Source: Bacteroidota bacterium (GTDB taxonomy: Bacteria > Bacteroidota > Bacteroidia > 2-12-FULL-35-15). Taken from it: 12,129 nt of DNA. The notes beneath the pieces are model-generated. The model did not search any database. It was given only the letters and a program-made list of their open reading frames with translations, and was not told the origin of the DNA. The first letter of the stretch is position 1. Each line of letters opens with the position of its first letter. This document shows positions 1 to 7,418 of this stretch, one piece after another. A program made the position numbers and the translations under genes. The stretch spans positions 1 through 12,129 of the forward strand of contig JADJHE010000045.1 in the NCBI GenBank assembly GCA_016707685.1. The letters are read 5' to 3'.

Positions 1-1524
1 CCAATAAAATCGCCACTCACAATGTCTTTGGGCTTATACAAAACAAAGCTATCTGGCAACAAACGCTTCACTTGATTATCGGGAGGTAAAATTGCTAATT
101 GCAAATTCTTCGCATAATTGATGCTGTCTGTAATCTCCTTGTTTTTATGCTCCAATTGAGCATGCTGAAGTTGAATTTGTTCTTTTTGTTCTTCAATACT
201 TTTGTTCTTATCAGCCAAAGCAATGTTAGCTTTTTGCTTCACTTGATTTCGATTATAAAGCACAATCACAAGAATGATAACGAATAAACAGCCTACGATC
301 AATGAATTCCGAATAATTGAATTTCTGCTTTTCTCTGCAGCTTGATTCAATTGCTGAATTTCACTCTCCTTTTTTAACAACTCTATTTCTTTGCTTTTTT
401 TATCGGTATCATACTTTGTATTCATCTCCGCAATTTGAGCACTACTCTCTTTTGTAAACATCGAATCCTTGATTGCTGAATACTCCTGAAAATAAGAATA
501 GGCTTGCTTAAAATCATTCATCTGACTAAATGTTTGAGCGCTCATCAGATAGGCTTGACTCAATTGCTTCTGAGCATTTACCTCTTTAGCCAATTCAATC
601 ACTTCCTTGAGCTTATCAATCGATTTAGCATACTGTTTTTGATCGGAATAATTTTTAGCAACTGCCAATAAACCATACGTCATATCCGACTTATTCCCTA
701 ATTCTTTATGTATTTCAATTGCCTCATTCGCAAACTTCAAAGCCTCATCGTATTTCTTTTGCTCTGTTAATATTTCTGAAATATTAGTCAGTGCAGTAGC
801 ACAACCTGTTTTGTAATTTATTTCCTTATAAAAATCATACGACTTTTGAAAATACAAAATGGCTACATCTGCTTTTCCTTTATAATACGCAACACCACCA
901 ATATTGCTGTATGCTCCACCCAAACCCTTTTTATCATTCATCTGAGCATAAATCACAACTGCTTTTTGAAAATACTCTTGGGCTTTATCTAAATTATTTT
1001 GAGCCCAGTATATCAATCCCACATTGTTATACGAACTAGCCATTCCTTTTTGATCGTTCAGCGACTCATCCATTTGAAGAGAAATCAAATAGTACTTTAA
1101 TGCTTTCTCATAATTTCCTTGATTGTAATAAATAAGTCCAATGTTGTTGTAGGAAGTCGACATTGCTCTTTTATCGTCTCGCTCCTGATTTAATTTCAGG
1201 GAAAACATATAATACTCCAATGCTTTGTCGTTGTTCGACAAATAAGAATTAATCATTCCTAACAAGTGATAGGAGTTTGCTTGGCCTTTTTTATACTGAA
1301 TAGTCTGAGAAAGTGATAATGCTTTTGTGGCATACTTCTCAGCTGTGTTGGGCTCGTTATTTTTGTACTCTGACGCTAAGGCATTCAAACAATTAACTTG
1401 AATGGTATCGTGTGGGTTTTTCGCTAACAAAGAATTCAGGCTGTCAACCTTTTGCTTTACCTACAGGCAAAGAGAAAACTACAAGCAGAACAAAAAGTAA
1501 GGAGTATAACTTTTTACATTTCAT
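1..1524 (-). CDS. TPR-containing, membrane-anchored SpoIIE/PP2C-type serine phosphatase (C-terminus beyond window; apparent frameshift near start)
   Basis: Read on the minus strand, the ATG at 1524-1522 opens a hydrophobic signal peptide (MKCKKLYSLLFVLLVVFSLP). The frame stops at TGA 1446-1444, but the next frame is open from 1460 to the window edge and continues a coherent protein. That body has tandem tetratricopeptide repeats (about 1250-500; typical units such as YNNIGLIYYNQGNYEKALKY), a charged coiled coil, one membrane helix (about 300-245, rich in V/I/L), a second coiled coil rich in K/E/Q, then SINYAKNLQLAILPP and YKPKDIVSGDF. The last motifs are hallmarks of the start of the SpoIIE/RsbU branch of PP2C phosphatases; the Asp of SGDF is a family metal ligand. 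Family knowledge: such proteins dephosphorylate Ser/Thr on anti-sigma-antagonist partners, with TPRs as sensor or docking region; the partner is unknown here. The catalytic domain is mostly outside the window. A TPR histidine kinase was considered, but no HisKA/H-box follows the coil. Confidence 0.85.
1446..1463 (-). other. Apparent +1 frameshift site in the TPR/SpoIIE gene
   Basis: The signal-peptide frame runs into TGA at 1446-1444, while the body frame has TAG at 1463-1461 and is open only downstream of it. The switch must therefore lie in this 18-base interval. Removing one A from the AAAA run (1453-1450 on the minus strand) gives an uninterrupted LPVGKAKVDSLNSLL, a natural join from signal peptide to mature protein. 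It may be a true mutation or a base-calling error. Confidence 0.75.
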
Positions 1525-1557
1525 ATACAGTATAGGCATTTTCAGTTTAAATCCTAT

Positions 1558-1590
1558 GCAATATATCAATAAAATTGGGACACTGCAAAA
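1558..1590 (-). promoter_or_regulatory. Possible Bacteroidota-type promoter of the TPR/SpoIIE gene
   Basis: On the minus strand TTTTG (1590-1586) is followed after 20 bases by TATATTGC (1565-1558), one base off the TAnnTTTG -7 consensus plus a weaker fourth position. Transcription would start about 27 bases before the ATG at 1524. The match is imperfect and the region is AT-rich, so this is tentative. Confidence 0.25.
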
Positions 1591-1713
1591 TCGTCAGAAT
1601 AAACTCACGTTCAAAGCCAATAAGTCATTAGAAATCAAGCAAATCGGACAAATCGTCAATAAAAAACAAGAATCAGCAATTGGAACATGATTTGACACTA
1701 ACAGAACAACATT

Positions 1714-2130
1714 ATGATTAGAAAAGATTACTTAGAAAAACAATTGGAGCAATTGGCAATAGCATTAGCCAAATTGGTTTCTGAGTTATTGAAATCAAAA
1801 TCCGAAGGAAGTATAAAAACAGGGATTGAACAAGCAAATGAATTTTGCAAAACAGAATTTGATATTACGCTGAATGAATTCAATGAAGTCGATTCAGCAG
1901 ACATCATCCACTACTTAACAGAAGATAAAAAATTAAATACGGGTAAACTTAACATTTTGGCTGATTTACTTTTCGCAACTACACAAATTATCGAAAAATC
2001 CGAAGAGGAAATCAAGACCAAAACAATTTACACTAAACTGCTGCTCATATACAACTATATCGATGAAAAAGATAAAACGTTCTCGGCAAGCAGACAAGAA
2101 AAAGTAACGACTATAAAATCAATCATATGA
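1714..2130 (+). CDS. Uncharacterised 138-residue helical protein, translationally coupled to clpB
   Basis: I do not recognise this family with confidence. The protein is predicted to be soluble and almost entirely helical: an amphipathic N-terminus (MIRKDYLEKQLEQLAIALAK), a Glu/Lys-rich middle and a Lys-rich C-terminus. It has no signal peptide, membrane helix, Cys motif or nucleotide-binding motif. The N-terminal pattern 'MI-x-x-DY-x-x-x-x-(I/L)E-x-(L/M)-x-x-x-LAK' recalls DUF6483-like proteins, but that is memory-based and weak. Its TGA (2128-2130) overlaps the clpB ATG (2127-2129) as ATGA, so clpB translation is probably coupled to it and the two share an mRNA. No Shine-Dalgarno and no convincing -7 element was found in the 190 bases upstream (only an imperfect ATGATTTG at about 1687-1694, close to the ATG). 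A role linked to the chaperone, such as dosage control or an accessory factor, is inference from position only. Confidence 0.8.
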   Translation: MIRKDYLEKQLEQLAIALAKLVSELLKSKSEGSIKTGIEQANEFCKTEFDITLNEFNEVDSADIIHYLTEDKKLNTGKLNILADLLFATTQIIEKSEEEIKTKTIYTKLLLIYNYIDEKDKTFSASRQEKVTTIKSII

Positions 2131-4763
2131 ACTTAAACAATTTTACTATCAAATCGCAAGAGGCTGTTCAACAAGCTGTACAACTTGCTACCGTTAATGG
2201 TCAACAAGCCATCGAAAATGGTCACTTGTTAAAAGGCATTTTAGAAGTGGATGAAAATGTAACTCCTTTCATCTTAAAAAAGTTGAATGTAAATACACCC
2301 ATGTTTACAAAAGCATTGGATAAAATCATTGAAGGCTACCCAAAAGTATCGGGCGGACAACCTTATTTATCGAACAATGCCAACCAAGCGGTTGCTAAAG
2401 CAAGTACGTATTTAAAAGAATTTGGCGATGAGTATGTTTCAATTGAACATTTATTGTTAGCTATTTTAACAACCAAAGACACCATTTCACAATTAATGAA
2501 AGACAATGGTGTAACGGAAAAAGACTTAAAAGCTGCTATCAATGAATTGAGAAAAGGTGCTAAAGTAACCAGTCAGAGCGCTGAAGAAACCTACAATTCA
2601 TTGAATAAATATGCCATCAACTTAAACGACCAAGCTAAAAAAGGAAAGTTAGATCCTGTAATTGGTCGCGATGAAGAGATACGCAGAGTATTGCAAATTT
2701 TATCACGTAGAACCAAAAACAATCCAATCTTGGTTGGTGAACCTGGTGTTGGTAAAACTGCCATTGCCGAAGGTTTGGCACATCGTATCATCAATGGTGA
2801 TGTTCCTGAAAACTTAAAAACAAAACAAATTTATTCTTTAGACATGGGTGCCTTAATTGCTGGTGCCAAGTACAAAGGTGAGTTTGAAGAGCGTTTAAAA
2901 TCGGTAGTGAAAGAAGTTATCTCTGCCGAAGGTGAAATTATCTTGTTTATTGACGAGATACATACACTTGTAGGTGCTGGCGGTGGCGAAGGAGCAATGG
3001 ATGCTGCAAATATTTTAAAACCAGCATTGGCTCGTGGCGAATTACGCGCTATTGGTGCAACAACATTAAATGAGTTTCAAAAATATTTCGAAAAGGATAA
3101 AGCGTTGGAAAGACGTTTCCAGAAAGTAATGGTGGATGAACCTACAGGAGAAGATGCGATATCTATCTTGCGTGGTATCAAAGAAAAATACGAAACGCAT
3201 CATAAAGTGCGTATCAAAGATGAAGCAATTATTGCTGCTGTTGAATTATCGCAACGTTACATCAACGATCGTTTTTTACCAGATAAAGCCATCGACTTAA
3301 TGGATGAGGCGGCATCGAAATTACGTATGCAAATCAATTCAAAACCAATTGAATTGGATGAAGTAGAACGTAAAATCCGTCAGCTCGAAATTGAACGCGA
3401 AGCCATCAAACGTGAGAATGATCAAAAAAAATTAGAAAGCTTAAACAAAGAAATTGCAGAGCTTTCGGATAAACGAAGCGATTTAACTGCCAAATGGCAA
3501 AGTGAAAAAGAAGTTGTTGAAGGCATTCAAAAAGTAAAAGAACAAATTGAGAACTTCAAGTTTGAAGCTGAACAAGCAGAGCGTAATGGCGACTATGGAA
3601 AAGTAGCGGAGATACGCTATGGCAAAATTCAAGAGGCTGAAAAACAATTAAAAGCATTTGAAAGCAAGTTGGCAGAAATGCAACAAGATGGCTCGCAAAT
3701 GATTAAAGAAGAAGTGGGCAGCGAAGATATTGCGGAAGTAATTGCAGTGTGGACAGGTATTCCTGTTGCACGCATGTTACAAAGCGAACGTGAAAAGTTA
3801 TTGCATTTAGAAGATGAATTGCACAAACGTGTGGTTGGACAAGAAGAAGCCATTGAAGCCATCAGTGATGCAGTAAGAAGAAGTCGCGCTGGATTGCAAG
3901 ATACCAAACGACCAATTGGCTCATTCATATTCTTAGGAACAACAGGTGTTGGTAAAACGGAGTTAGCAAAAGCATTGGCAGAGTTTTTATTCAACAATGA
4001 AAATAGCATGACACGTATTGATATGAGTGAATACCAAGAGCGTCATGCAGTGAGTAGATTGGTGGGAGCGCCTCCAGGATACGTTGGGTACGAAGAAGGC
4101 GGACAATTAACAGAAGCCGTTCGTAGAAAACCATACAGTGTTGTATTGTTGGATGAAATTGAAAAAGCACATCCAGATGTATTTAACATTTTGTTGCAAG
4201 TATTGGATGATGGTCGATTAACCGATAACAAAGGACGTGTGGTGAATTTCAAAAACACAATCATCATCATGACATCGAACATGGGCTCACACATCATTCA
4301 AGAGAATTTTGAAAAGATGGATGATTTCAACAAAGATGAGATCATGGCGAAAACAAAAATTGAAGTGTTTGATTTATTGAAAAAGTCAATCCGACCAGAG
4401 TTTTTGAACCGTATTGATGAAACCATCATGTTCACCCCATTAAATCGTGATAACGTTCATCGAATTGTTGAATTACAGTTCAATGGTATTGCGAAGATGT
4501 TGGAAGAAAACGATATCCACATCTCTGCTACATCGGAAGCAATTGATTGGTTGGCTCAACTAGGATTTGATCCTCAGTTTGGTGCTCGTCCAGTAAAACG
4601 TGTGATGCAAAAACGAGTTTTGAATGAATTATCCAAGCAAATTTTGGCAGGAAAAGTTGAAAAAGATGCCAAAATTGTACTTGATGTGTTCAATAACGAA
4701 TTTGTATTCAGAAACGCAATTGAAACTGACGCAAAGAAAACCAAGAAGGAAAAGGCAAAGTAA
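2127..4763 (+). CDS. clpB: ATP-dependent disaggregase ClpB (Hsp100)
   Basis: The 878-residue protein has full ClpB architecture. Residues 1-145 are the Clp N-domain pair. AAA-1 carries Walker A GEPGVGKT (204-211), pore-loop Tyr in KYKG (248-251), Walker B IILFIDEIH (271-279) and the LERRF arginine-finger region (327-331). A coiled-coil M-domain spans about 408-525; its presence separates ClpB from ClpA and from ClpC. AAA-2 carries Walker A GTTGVGKT (604-611), pore loop GYVGYEEGG (651-659), Walker B VVLLDE (672-677), RPEFLNRIDE (756-765) and sensor-2 GAR (819-821). There is no ClpP-binding IGF/IGL loop that I can see, as expected for a disaggregase. Known role: extraction of polypeptides from aggregates together with DnaK/DnaJ/GrpE in the cytosol. 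The length is about 20 residues over E. coli ClpB, owing to a Lys-rich C-terminal tail (DAKKTKKEKAK). The start is fixed by the ATGA overlap with the upstream gene. Confidence 0.98.
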   Translation: MNLNNFTIKSQEAVQQAVQLATVNGQQAIENGHLLKGILEVDENVTPFILKKLNVNTPMFTKALDKIIEGYPKVSGGQPYLSNNANQAVAKASTYLKEFGDEYVSIEHLLLAILTTKDTISQLMKDNGVTEKDLKAAINELRKGAKVTSQSAEETYNSLNKYAINLNDQAKKGKLDPVIGRDEEIRRVLQILSRRTKNNPILVGEPGVGKTAIAEGLAHRIINGDVPENLKTKQIYSLDMGALIAGAKYKGEFEERLKSVVKEVISAEGEIILFIDEIHTLVGAGGGEGAMDAANILKPALARGELRAIGATTLNEFQKYFEKDKALERRFQKVMVDEPTGEDAISILRGIKEKYETHHKVRIKDEAIIAAVELSQRYINDRFLPDKAIDLMDEAASKLRMQINSKPIELDEVERKIRQLEIEREAIKRENDQKKLESLNKEIAELSDKRSDLTAKWQSEKEVVEGIQKVKEQIENFKFEAEQAERNGDYGKVAEIRYGKIQEAEKQLKAFESKLAEMQQDGSQMIKEEVGSEDIAEVIAVWTGIPVARMLQSEREKLLHLEDELHKRVVGQEEAIEAISDAVRRSRAGLQDTKRPIGSFIFLGTTGVGKTELAKALAEFLFNNENSMTRIDMSEYQERHAVSRLVGAPPGYVGYEEGGQLTEAVRRKPYSVVLLDEIEKAHPDVFNILLQVLDDGRLTDNKGRVVNFKNTIIIMTSNMGSHIIQENFEKMDDFNKDEIMAKTKIEVFDLLKKSIRPEFLNRIDETIMFTPLNRDNVHRIVELQFNGIAKMLEENDIHISATSEAIDWLAQLGFDPQFGARPVKRVMQKRVLNELSKQILAGKVEKDAKIVLDVFNNEFVFRNAIETDAKKTKKEKAK

Positions 4764-4814
4764 GGATACGATGTTAAAAGATGTTAACGAAACAACATGT
4801 GGATTGAAAATTGT

Positions 4815-4831
4815 GTTATACAAAGTATAAC
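4815..4831. repeat. Perfect 7-bp inverted repeat between clpB and the 46-residue gene
   Basis: GTTATAC, a 3-base spacer (AAA), then GTATAAC: a perfect dyad that does not extend further and has no following T-run, so it is not a normal terminator. It lies 34 bases before the ATG at 4865. It could be an operator-like site or a small mRNA hairpin in the clpB 3' region; being AT-rich and short it may also be chance. Confidence 0.4.
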
Positions 4832-4864
4832 GATTAAATTATAAACTTATAAATCTCTCATATT

Positions 4865-5005
4865 ATGAAAACGAAAAAAGAAATCATTGACAATAGACCT
4901 AAAGTAAAGGTTCAAATTGACTACAGAACAGTAATTACTGTTAGAAGTGAACAAGCAGCAAAAACATGGATGGAAAAATATCCTGCAGCGAAAATTATCG
5001 ACTAA
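4865..5005 (+). CDS. Small uncharacterised 46-residue protein downstream of clpB
   Basis: An ATG-to-TAA frame encodes a 46-residue basic protein beginning MKTKKEIIDNRPKVKVQIDY and ending in EKYPAAKIID. It has no signal peptide, Cys pair or membrane helix; an N-terminal basic stretch leads into alternating polar/hydrophobic residues (VKVQIDYRTVITVRS, strand-like) and then a short helix around EQAAKTWMEKY. Evidence that it is real: a sensible composition, an A-rich start, and a strong terminator beginning about 20 bases after its stop, with no terminator between it and clpB. It probably lies on the clpB mRNA, 101 bases downstream, unless an internal promoter exists. Function unknown. A chance open frame of this length is possible, but the terminator placement argues for a gene. 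Confidence 0.62.
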   Translation: MKTKKEIIDNRPKVKVQIDYRTVITVRSEQAAKTWMEKYPAAKIID

Positions 5006-5025
5006 CAACAACAACATCCCGATGA

Positions 5026-5064
5026 AAAAAAACGCAATTTCAGAAATTGAAATTGCGTTTTTTT
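5026..5064 (+). terminator. Rho-independent terminator of the clpB unit
   Basis: An A-run (5026-5032) precedes the stem CGCAATTTC (5033-5041), a 7-base loop (5042-5048), the complement GAAATTGCG (5049-5057) and a 7-T tract (5058-5064). The A-run pairs with the T-run, so it may act on both strands, but no convergent gene ends here. Confidence 0.88.
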
Positions 5065-5118
5065 ATTGAGAAATAATTTAACATTCTTCAACTGCATTTT
5101 TATACCGTTAATCTAAAA

Positions 5119-5153
5119 GTTGACAAATTCTGCTTCGCAATGAAATACCTTTG
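5119..5153 (+). promoter_or_regulatory. Bacteroidota-type promoter for the gene at 5171
   Basis: The -7 element TACCTTTG (5146-5153) matches TAnnTTTG exactly and is followed by CGG and an A-rich stretch. GTTG (5119-5122) is the best -33 candidate; the 23-base spacer is somewhat longer than the usual 19-21. The start of transcription would be around 5160, giving a leader of only about 10 bases before ATG 5171. Confidence 0.6.
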
Positions 5154-5170
5154 CGGAAAAATTACACAAA

Positions 5171-5635
5171 ATGAAAAAACTATTTCTTGCTTTATCGATT
5201 TTTAGTGTGTTGATTTTTGCAAGTACTTCTGTTTCTGCAAAAGGTGATGCCGAATTAAACCAACCTACCGAAAGCGTTGATAATTCGATTATCATTGACC
5301 GCATCGCAAATGAAGACATTCTTGTAACAATGCCATCTGTAATTTTTGCTTTTAAAGAAGTTGAAATAAAATTAAGCTTCAATAATCCAGAACATAACAA
5401 ACTTTTATTGAATCAGAATAAATTGAAGTTTATCATTAATGGAGAAGAAAAAGAATTGACGTTTGAAAATGGTGTTGCCACATTCGCAATGAGTTTTGCA
5501 GAACAAAACAATTTATCCATTTACATCGAAGATTATAGCTTCTCTAAAAAAGTAACCGCCTATCCATTGTGGGTATTCTTAGTCCCAATCGTTTTGATCA
5601 TCGGTTTTATCCTTCTTAAAATTTATAAGAAATAA
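5171..5635 (+). CDS. Small exported protein with C-terminal membrane anchor, unknown function
   Basis: This 154-residue protein is not one I recognise. It has a clear signal peptide (residues 1-23, MKKLFLALSI...SVSAKG), a predicted beta-rich extracytoplasmic segment (about 35-130; alternating strands such as VEIKLSF, LKFIINGEEKELTFENG and NLSIYIEDYSF), and a C-terminal helix (about 131-150, YPLWVFLVPIVLIIGFILL) followed by the basic tail KIYKK. The topology implied is a periplasmic domain tethered to the inner membrane with the tail in the cytoplasm. No lipobox Cys, PEP-CTERM or LPXTG-like sorting motif is present, and there is no Cys for disulfides. It has its own promoter and terminator, so it appears monocistronic. 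The middle could be a single Ig-like or FixH-like beta domain, but that is a guess from strand pattern only. Confidence 0.85.
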   Translation: MKKLFLALSIFSVLIFASTSVSAKGDAELNQPTESVDNSIIIDRIANEDILVTMPSVIFAFKEVEIKLSFNNPEHNKLLLNQNKLKFIINGEEKELTFENGVATFAMSFAEQNNLSIYIEDYSFSKKVTAYPLWVFLVPIVLIIGFILLKIYKK

Positions 5636-5670
5636 AAAAATCCCCCTACAAAATATGTAGGGGGATTTTT
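5634..5670. terminator. Bidirectional terminator between the 5171 gene and dapA
   Basis: A 12-bp perfect stem AATCCCCCTACA (5639-5650) / TGTAGGGGGATT (5656-5667) with loop AAATA, flanked by an A-run on the left and T-run on the right. It lies between two converging genes (stops at 5635 and 5691) and can serve both strands. Confidence 0.93.
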
Positions 5671-5690
5671 CATTCTAAGAATTCTATTTA

Positions 5691-6578
5691 TTATTTGTAT
5701 CCTTTTACCAACTCCGCCAAGGCATTTTGAGTGGCTTTGTTCACTTTTACCAATGGCAAACGAACATTGTCAGGACAAACTTTTAGCATCTCTAAAACAG
5801 CCTTAATTCCAGCTGGATTGCCATCAGCAAAAATTTGCTCAATCATATCTGTTAATTTGTAATGCAATTTTTGAGCATCTTTAACATTGCCAGCTAAAAT
5901 CTGACGTGTCATTTCTGAAAAATCTTTTGGATATGCATTTGCAATTACTGAAATAACACCATCTCCTCCACTTGCAATGATTGGTAATGTCAACATATCG
6001 TCACCAGAAATTACCAAGAAATCTTTTGGACGGTATTTAATAATTTTCATGCATTGCTCTAAATTGCCTGATGCTTCTTTAATAGCGATGATATTTTTGA
6101 AATCGTTTGCTAATTTAATGGTTGTATCAGCGGTAAGGTTCGAACTTGTTCTACCTGGTACATTGTACAAAATAATTGGCAATGGCGATGCTTCTGCAAT
6201 TGCTTTGTAATGCTGATAAATTCCACGTTGATTTGGTTTATTGTAATAAGGCGATACCGATAAAATAGCATCAATACCCGCAAACGAATCTTTCTTTAAT
6301 GCTGTTACAATCTCTCTGGTATTGTTTCCACCCAAGCCTAAAACAACAGGCACACGTTTGTTTACTGTTTCAATTACAAAACTAACAACCAATTCCTTTT
6401 CATCCTTACTCAATGTAACCGATTCACCTGTAGTACCTAATACTACAATGTATTCTACTCCACCCTTGATGATAAAATTCACCAATTTACCCAATGCATG
6501 AAAATCGATGCTACCATCTTTTGTGAAAGGAGTAACAATTGCAACACCTGTTCCTTTGAATTTGTTGTTTTTGCTCAT
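5691..6578 (-). CDS. dapA: 4-hydroxy-tetrahydrodipicolinate synthase
   Basis: The 295-residue length is typical of DapA. The enzyme condenses pyruvate with aspartate-4-semialdehyde, the first committed step to diaminopimelate and lysine. Visible active-site residues (offset +5/+6 from E. coli): GTTGES with Thr49/Thr50, SPYYNKP with Tyr112, YNVPGRT with Tyr138 and Arg143, and the Schiff-base Lys167 in IIAIKEASGN. The C-terminal helical region (about 225-295) is present, with VLEMLKVCPDNVRLPLV. The sequence is closer to DapA than to N-acetylneuraminate lyase or KDG aldolase because of the TxxxGE and PGRT context, although the family shares the fold. The start ATG at 6578 is preceded by an A-rich leader with no Shine-Dalgarno. 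It is a single gene, divergent from the LolD-like gene and convergent on the gene at 5171. Confidence 0.97.
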   Translation of the reverse strand: MSKNNKFKGTGVAIVTPFTKDGSIDFHALGKLVNFIIKGGVEYIVVLGTTGESVTLSKDEKELVVSFVIETVNKRVPVVLGLGGNNTREIVTALKKDSFAGIDAILSVSPYYNKPNQRGIYQHYKAIAEASPLPIILYNVPGRTSSNLTADTTIKLANDFKNIIAIKEASGNLEQCMKIIKYRPKDFLVISGDDMLTLPIIASGGDGVISVIANAYPKDFSEMTRQILAGNVKDAQKLHYKLTDMIEQIFADGNPAGIKAVLEMLKVCPDNVRLPLVKVNKATQNALAELVKGYK

Positions 6579-6607
6579 TTTTATTTTTTATAAGTAGTTT
6601 TGAGGCG

Positions 6608-6615
6608 TAAATATA
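6608..6615 (-). promoter_or_regulatory. Possible -7 element of dapA
   Basis: On the minus strand TATATTTA (6615-6608) is one base off TAnnTTTG, about 30 bases ahead of the dapA ATG. No good TTTG lies 19-21 bases further upstream, so the assignment is weak. Confidence 0.3.
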
Positions 6616-6695
6616 GATTGATTTTTAAATCTAAAGGCTATTCCTTTTTGATTTTTTATTACCCATCTACGAACAAAATTCAGAAATGATTTAAC

Positions 6696-6703
6696 TATCT
6701 TTA
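6696..6703 (+). promoter_or_regulatory. Possible -7 element of the LolD-like gene
   Basis: TATCTTTA is one base off TAnnTTTG and lies 10 bases before the ATG at 6713, implying an almost leaderless transcript. A -33 TTTG at the right spacing is not evident. Confidence 0.35.
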
Positions 6704-6712
6704 CATTCAATT

Positions 6713-7366
6713 ATGATTGAAGCAAAAAACATCAGCAAATCGTTCGGGAAACTTCAAGTATTAAAGGGCGTAAATGTGTCCATTAAAAAAGGAGAAATTG
6801 TTTCCATTGTTGGCTCTTCTGGAGCGGGGAAAACTACCCTATTGCAAATATTGAGTAGTTTGGACAAAGCAGATGCGGGTAGCATTGAAATTAACGATAC
6901 AGCAATCTCCGATTTAAAAGATAAAAAGCTGGCGCAATTCCGTAACAAGAACATTGGTTTTGTATTTCAGTTTCATCATTTATTACCTGAATTTACAGCA
7001 TTGGAAAATGTGTGCATTCCTGCATTTATTGCGGGCATTTCCAAATCCGAAGCAGAAGCAAAAGCTACAGAGTTATTAAACTTTTTGGGCTTAGCAGAAC
7101 GCATGCAGCACAAACCAAACGAATTATCGGGTGGAGAACAACAACGTGTGGCAGTAGCGCGTGCGCTCATAAACAACCCTGCGGTAGTGTTTGCCGATGA
7201 ACCATCGGGCAACTTGGATTCTGCAACTGCAAAAGAATTGCATCAATTATTTTTTACGTTACGCGATAAATTCAATCAAACATTTGTAATTGTCACCCAT
7301 AACGAGGACTTGGCCAACATGGCCGATCGAAAACTCATCATGAAAGATGGTAGCATCCTTCCATAA
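6713..7366 (+). CDS. lolD: LolD-like ABC transporter ATP-binding protein
   Basis: At 217 residues this is a stand-alone ABC ATPase with all catalytic elements: Walker A GSSGAGKT (34-41), Q-loop Gln86, signature LSGGEQQR (138-145), Walker B VVFADE (158-163) with the following PSGNLDS D-loop, and H-loop His196. The segment FVFQFHHLLPEFTALENV (84-100) is characteristic of the LolD/MacB/FtsE class and is especially LolD-like. Known role of LolD: with the LolC/E permeases it powers release of lipoproteins from the inner membrane for transport to the outer membrane. No permease gene is adjacent, so the partner must be encoded elsewhere and the exact substrate is inferred. MacB-type exporters and FtsE are alternatives; FtsE is less likely because no ftsX follows. 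The ATG at 6713 gives the normal N-terminus (MIEAKNISKSF). Confidence 0.9.
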   Translation: MIEAKNISKSFGKLQVLKGVNVSIKKGEIVSIVGSSGAGKTTLLQILSSLDKADAGSIEINDTAISDLKDKKLAQFRNKNIGFVFQFHHLLPEFTALENVCIPAFIAGISKSEAEAKATELLNFLGLAERMQHKPNELSGGEQQRVAVARALINNPAVVFADEPSGNLDSATAKELHQLFFTLRDKFNQTFVIVTHNEDLANMADRKLIMKDGSILP

Positions 7367-7398
7367 AAAAAGCCCTTCCAAAATCGGAAGGGCTTTTT
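7366..7398. terminator. Bidirectional terminator between lolD-like and DUF4349 genes
   Basis: The perfect stem GCCCTTCC (7372-7379) / GGAAGGGC (7386-7393) with a 6-base loop is flanked by an A-run (7365-7371) and a T-run (7394-7398). The two convergent genes stop at 7366 and 7419, so it can terminate both. Confidence 0.92.
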
Positions 7399-7418
7399 AG
7401 TTTCTCTTATTTCAATTA

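Noticed and set aside
1..440. Histidine kinase reading of the TPR protein
   Set aside because: The coil leads into SINYAKNLQLAILPP and KPKDIVSGDF, which are SpoIIE/PP2C motifs, and no H-box is present.
1412..1690. Plus-strand open frame of 92 codons
   Set aside because: It runs antisense to the start of the TPR/SpoIIE gene and through its promoter region, and its composition is not protein-like.
3629..4009. Minus-strand open frame of 126 codons inside clpB
   Set aside because: It is antisense to conserved ClpB coding sequence, Cys/Ser/Asn-rich in the way antisense frames are, and has no start context of its own.
4770..4829. 19-codon frame just after clpB
   Set aside because: It is too short, overlaps the dyad repeat, and has no supporting signal.
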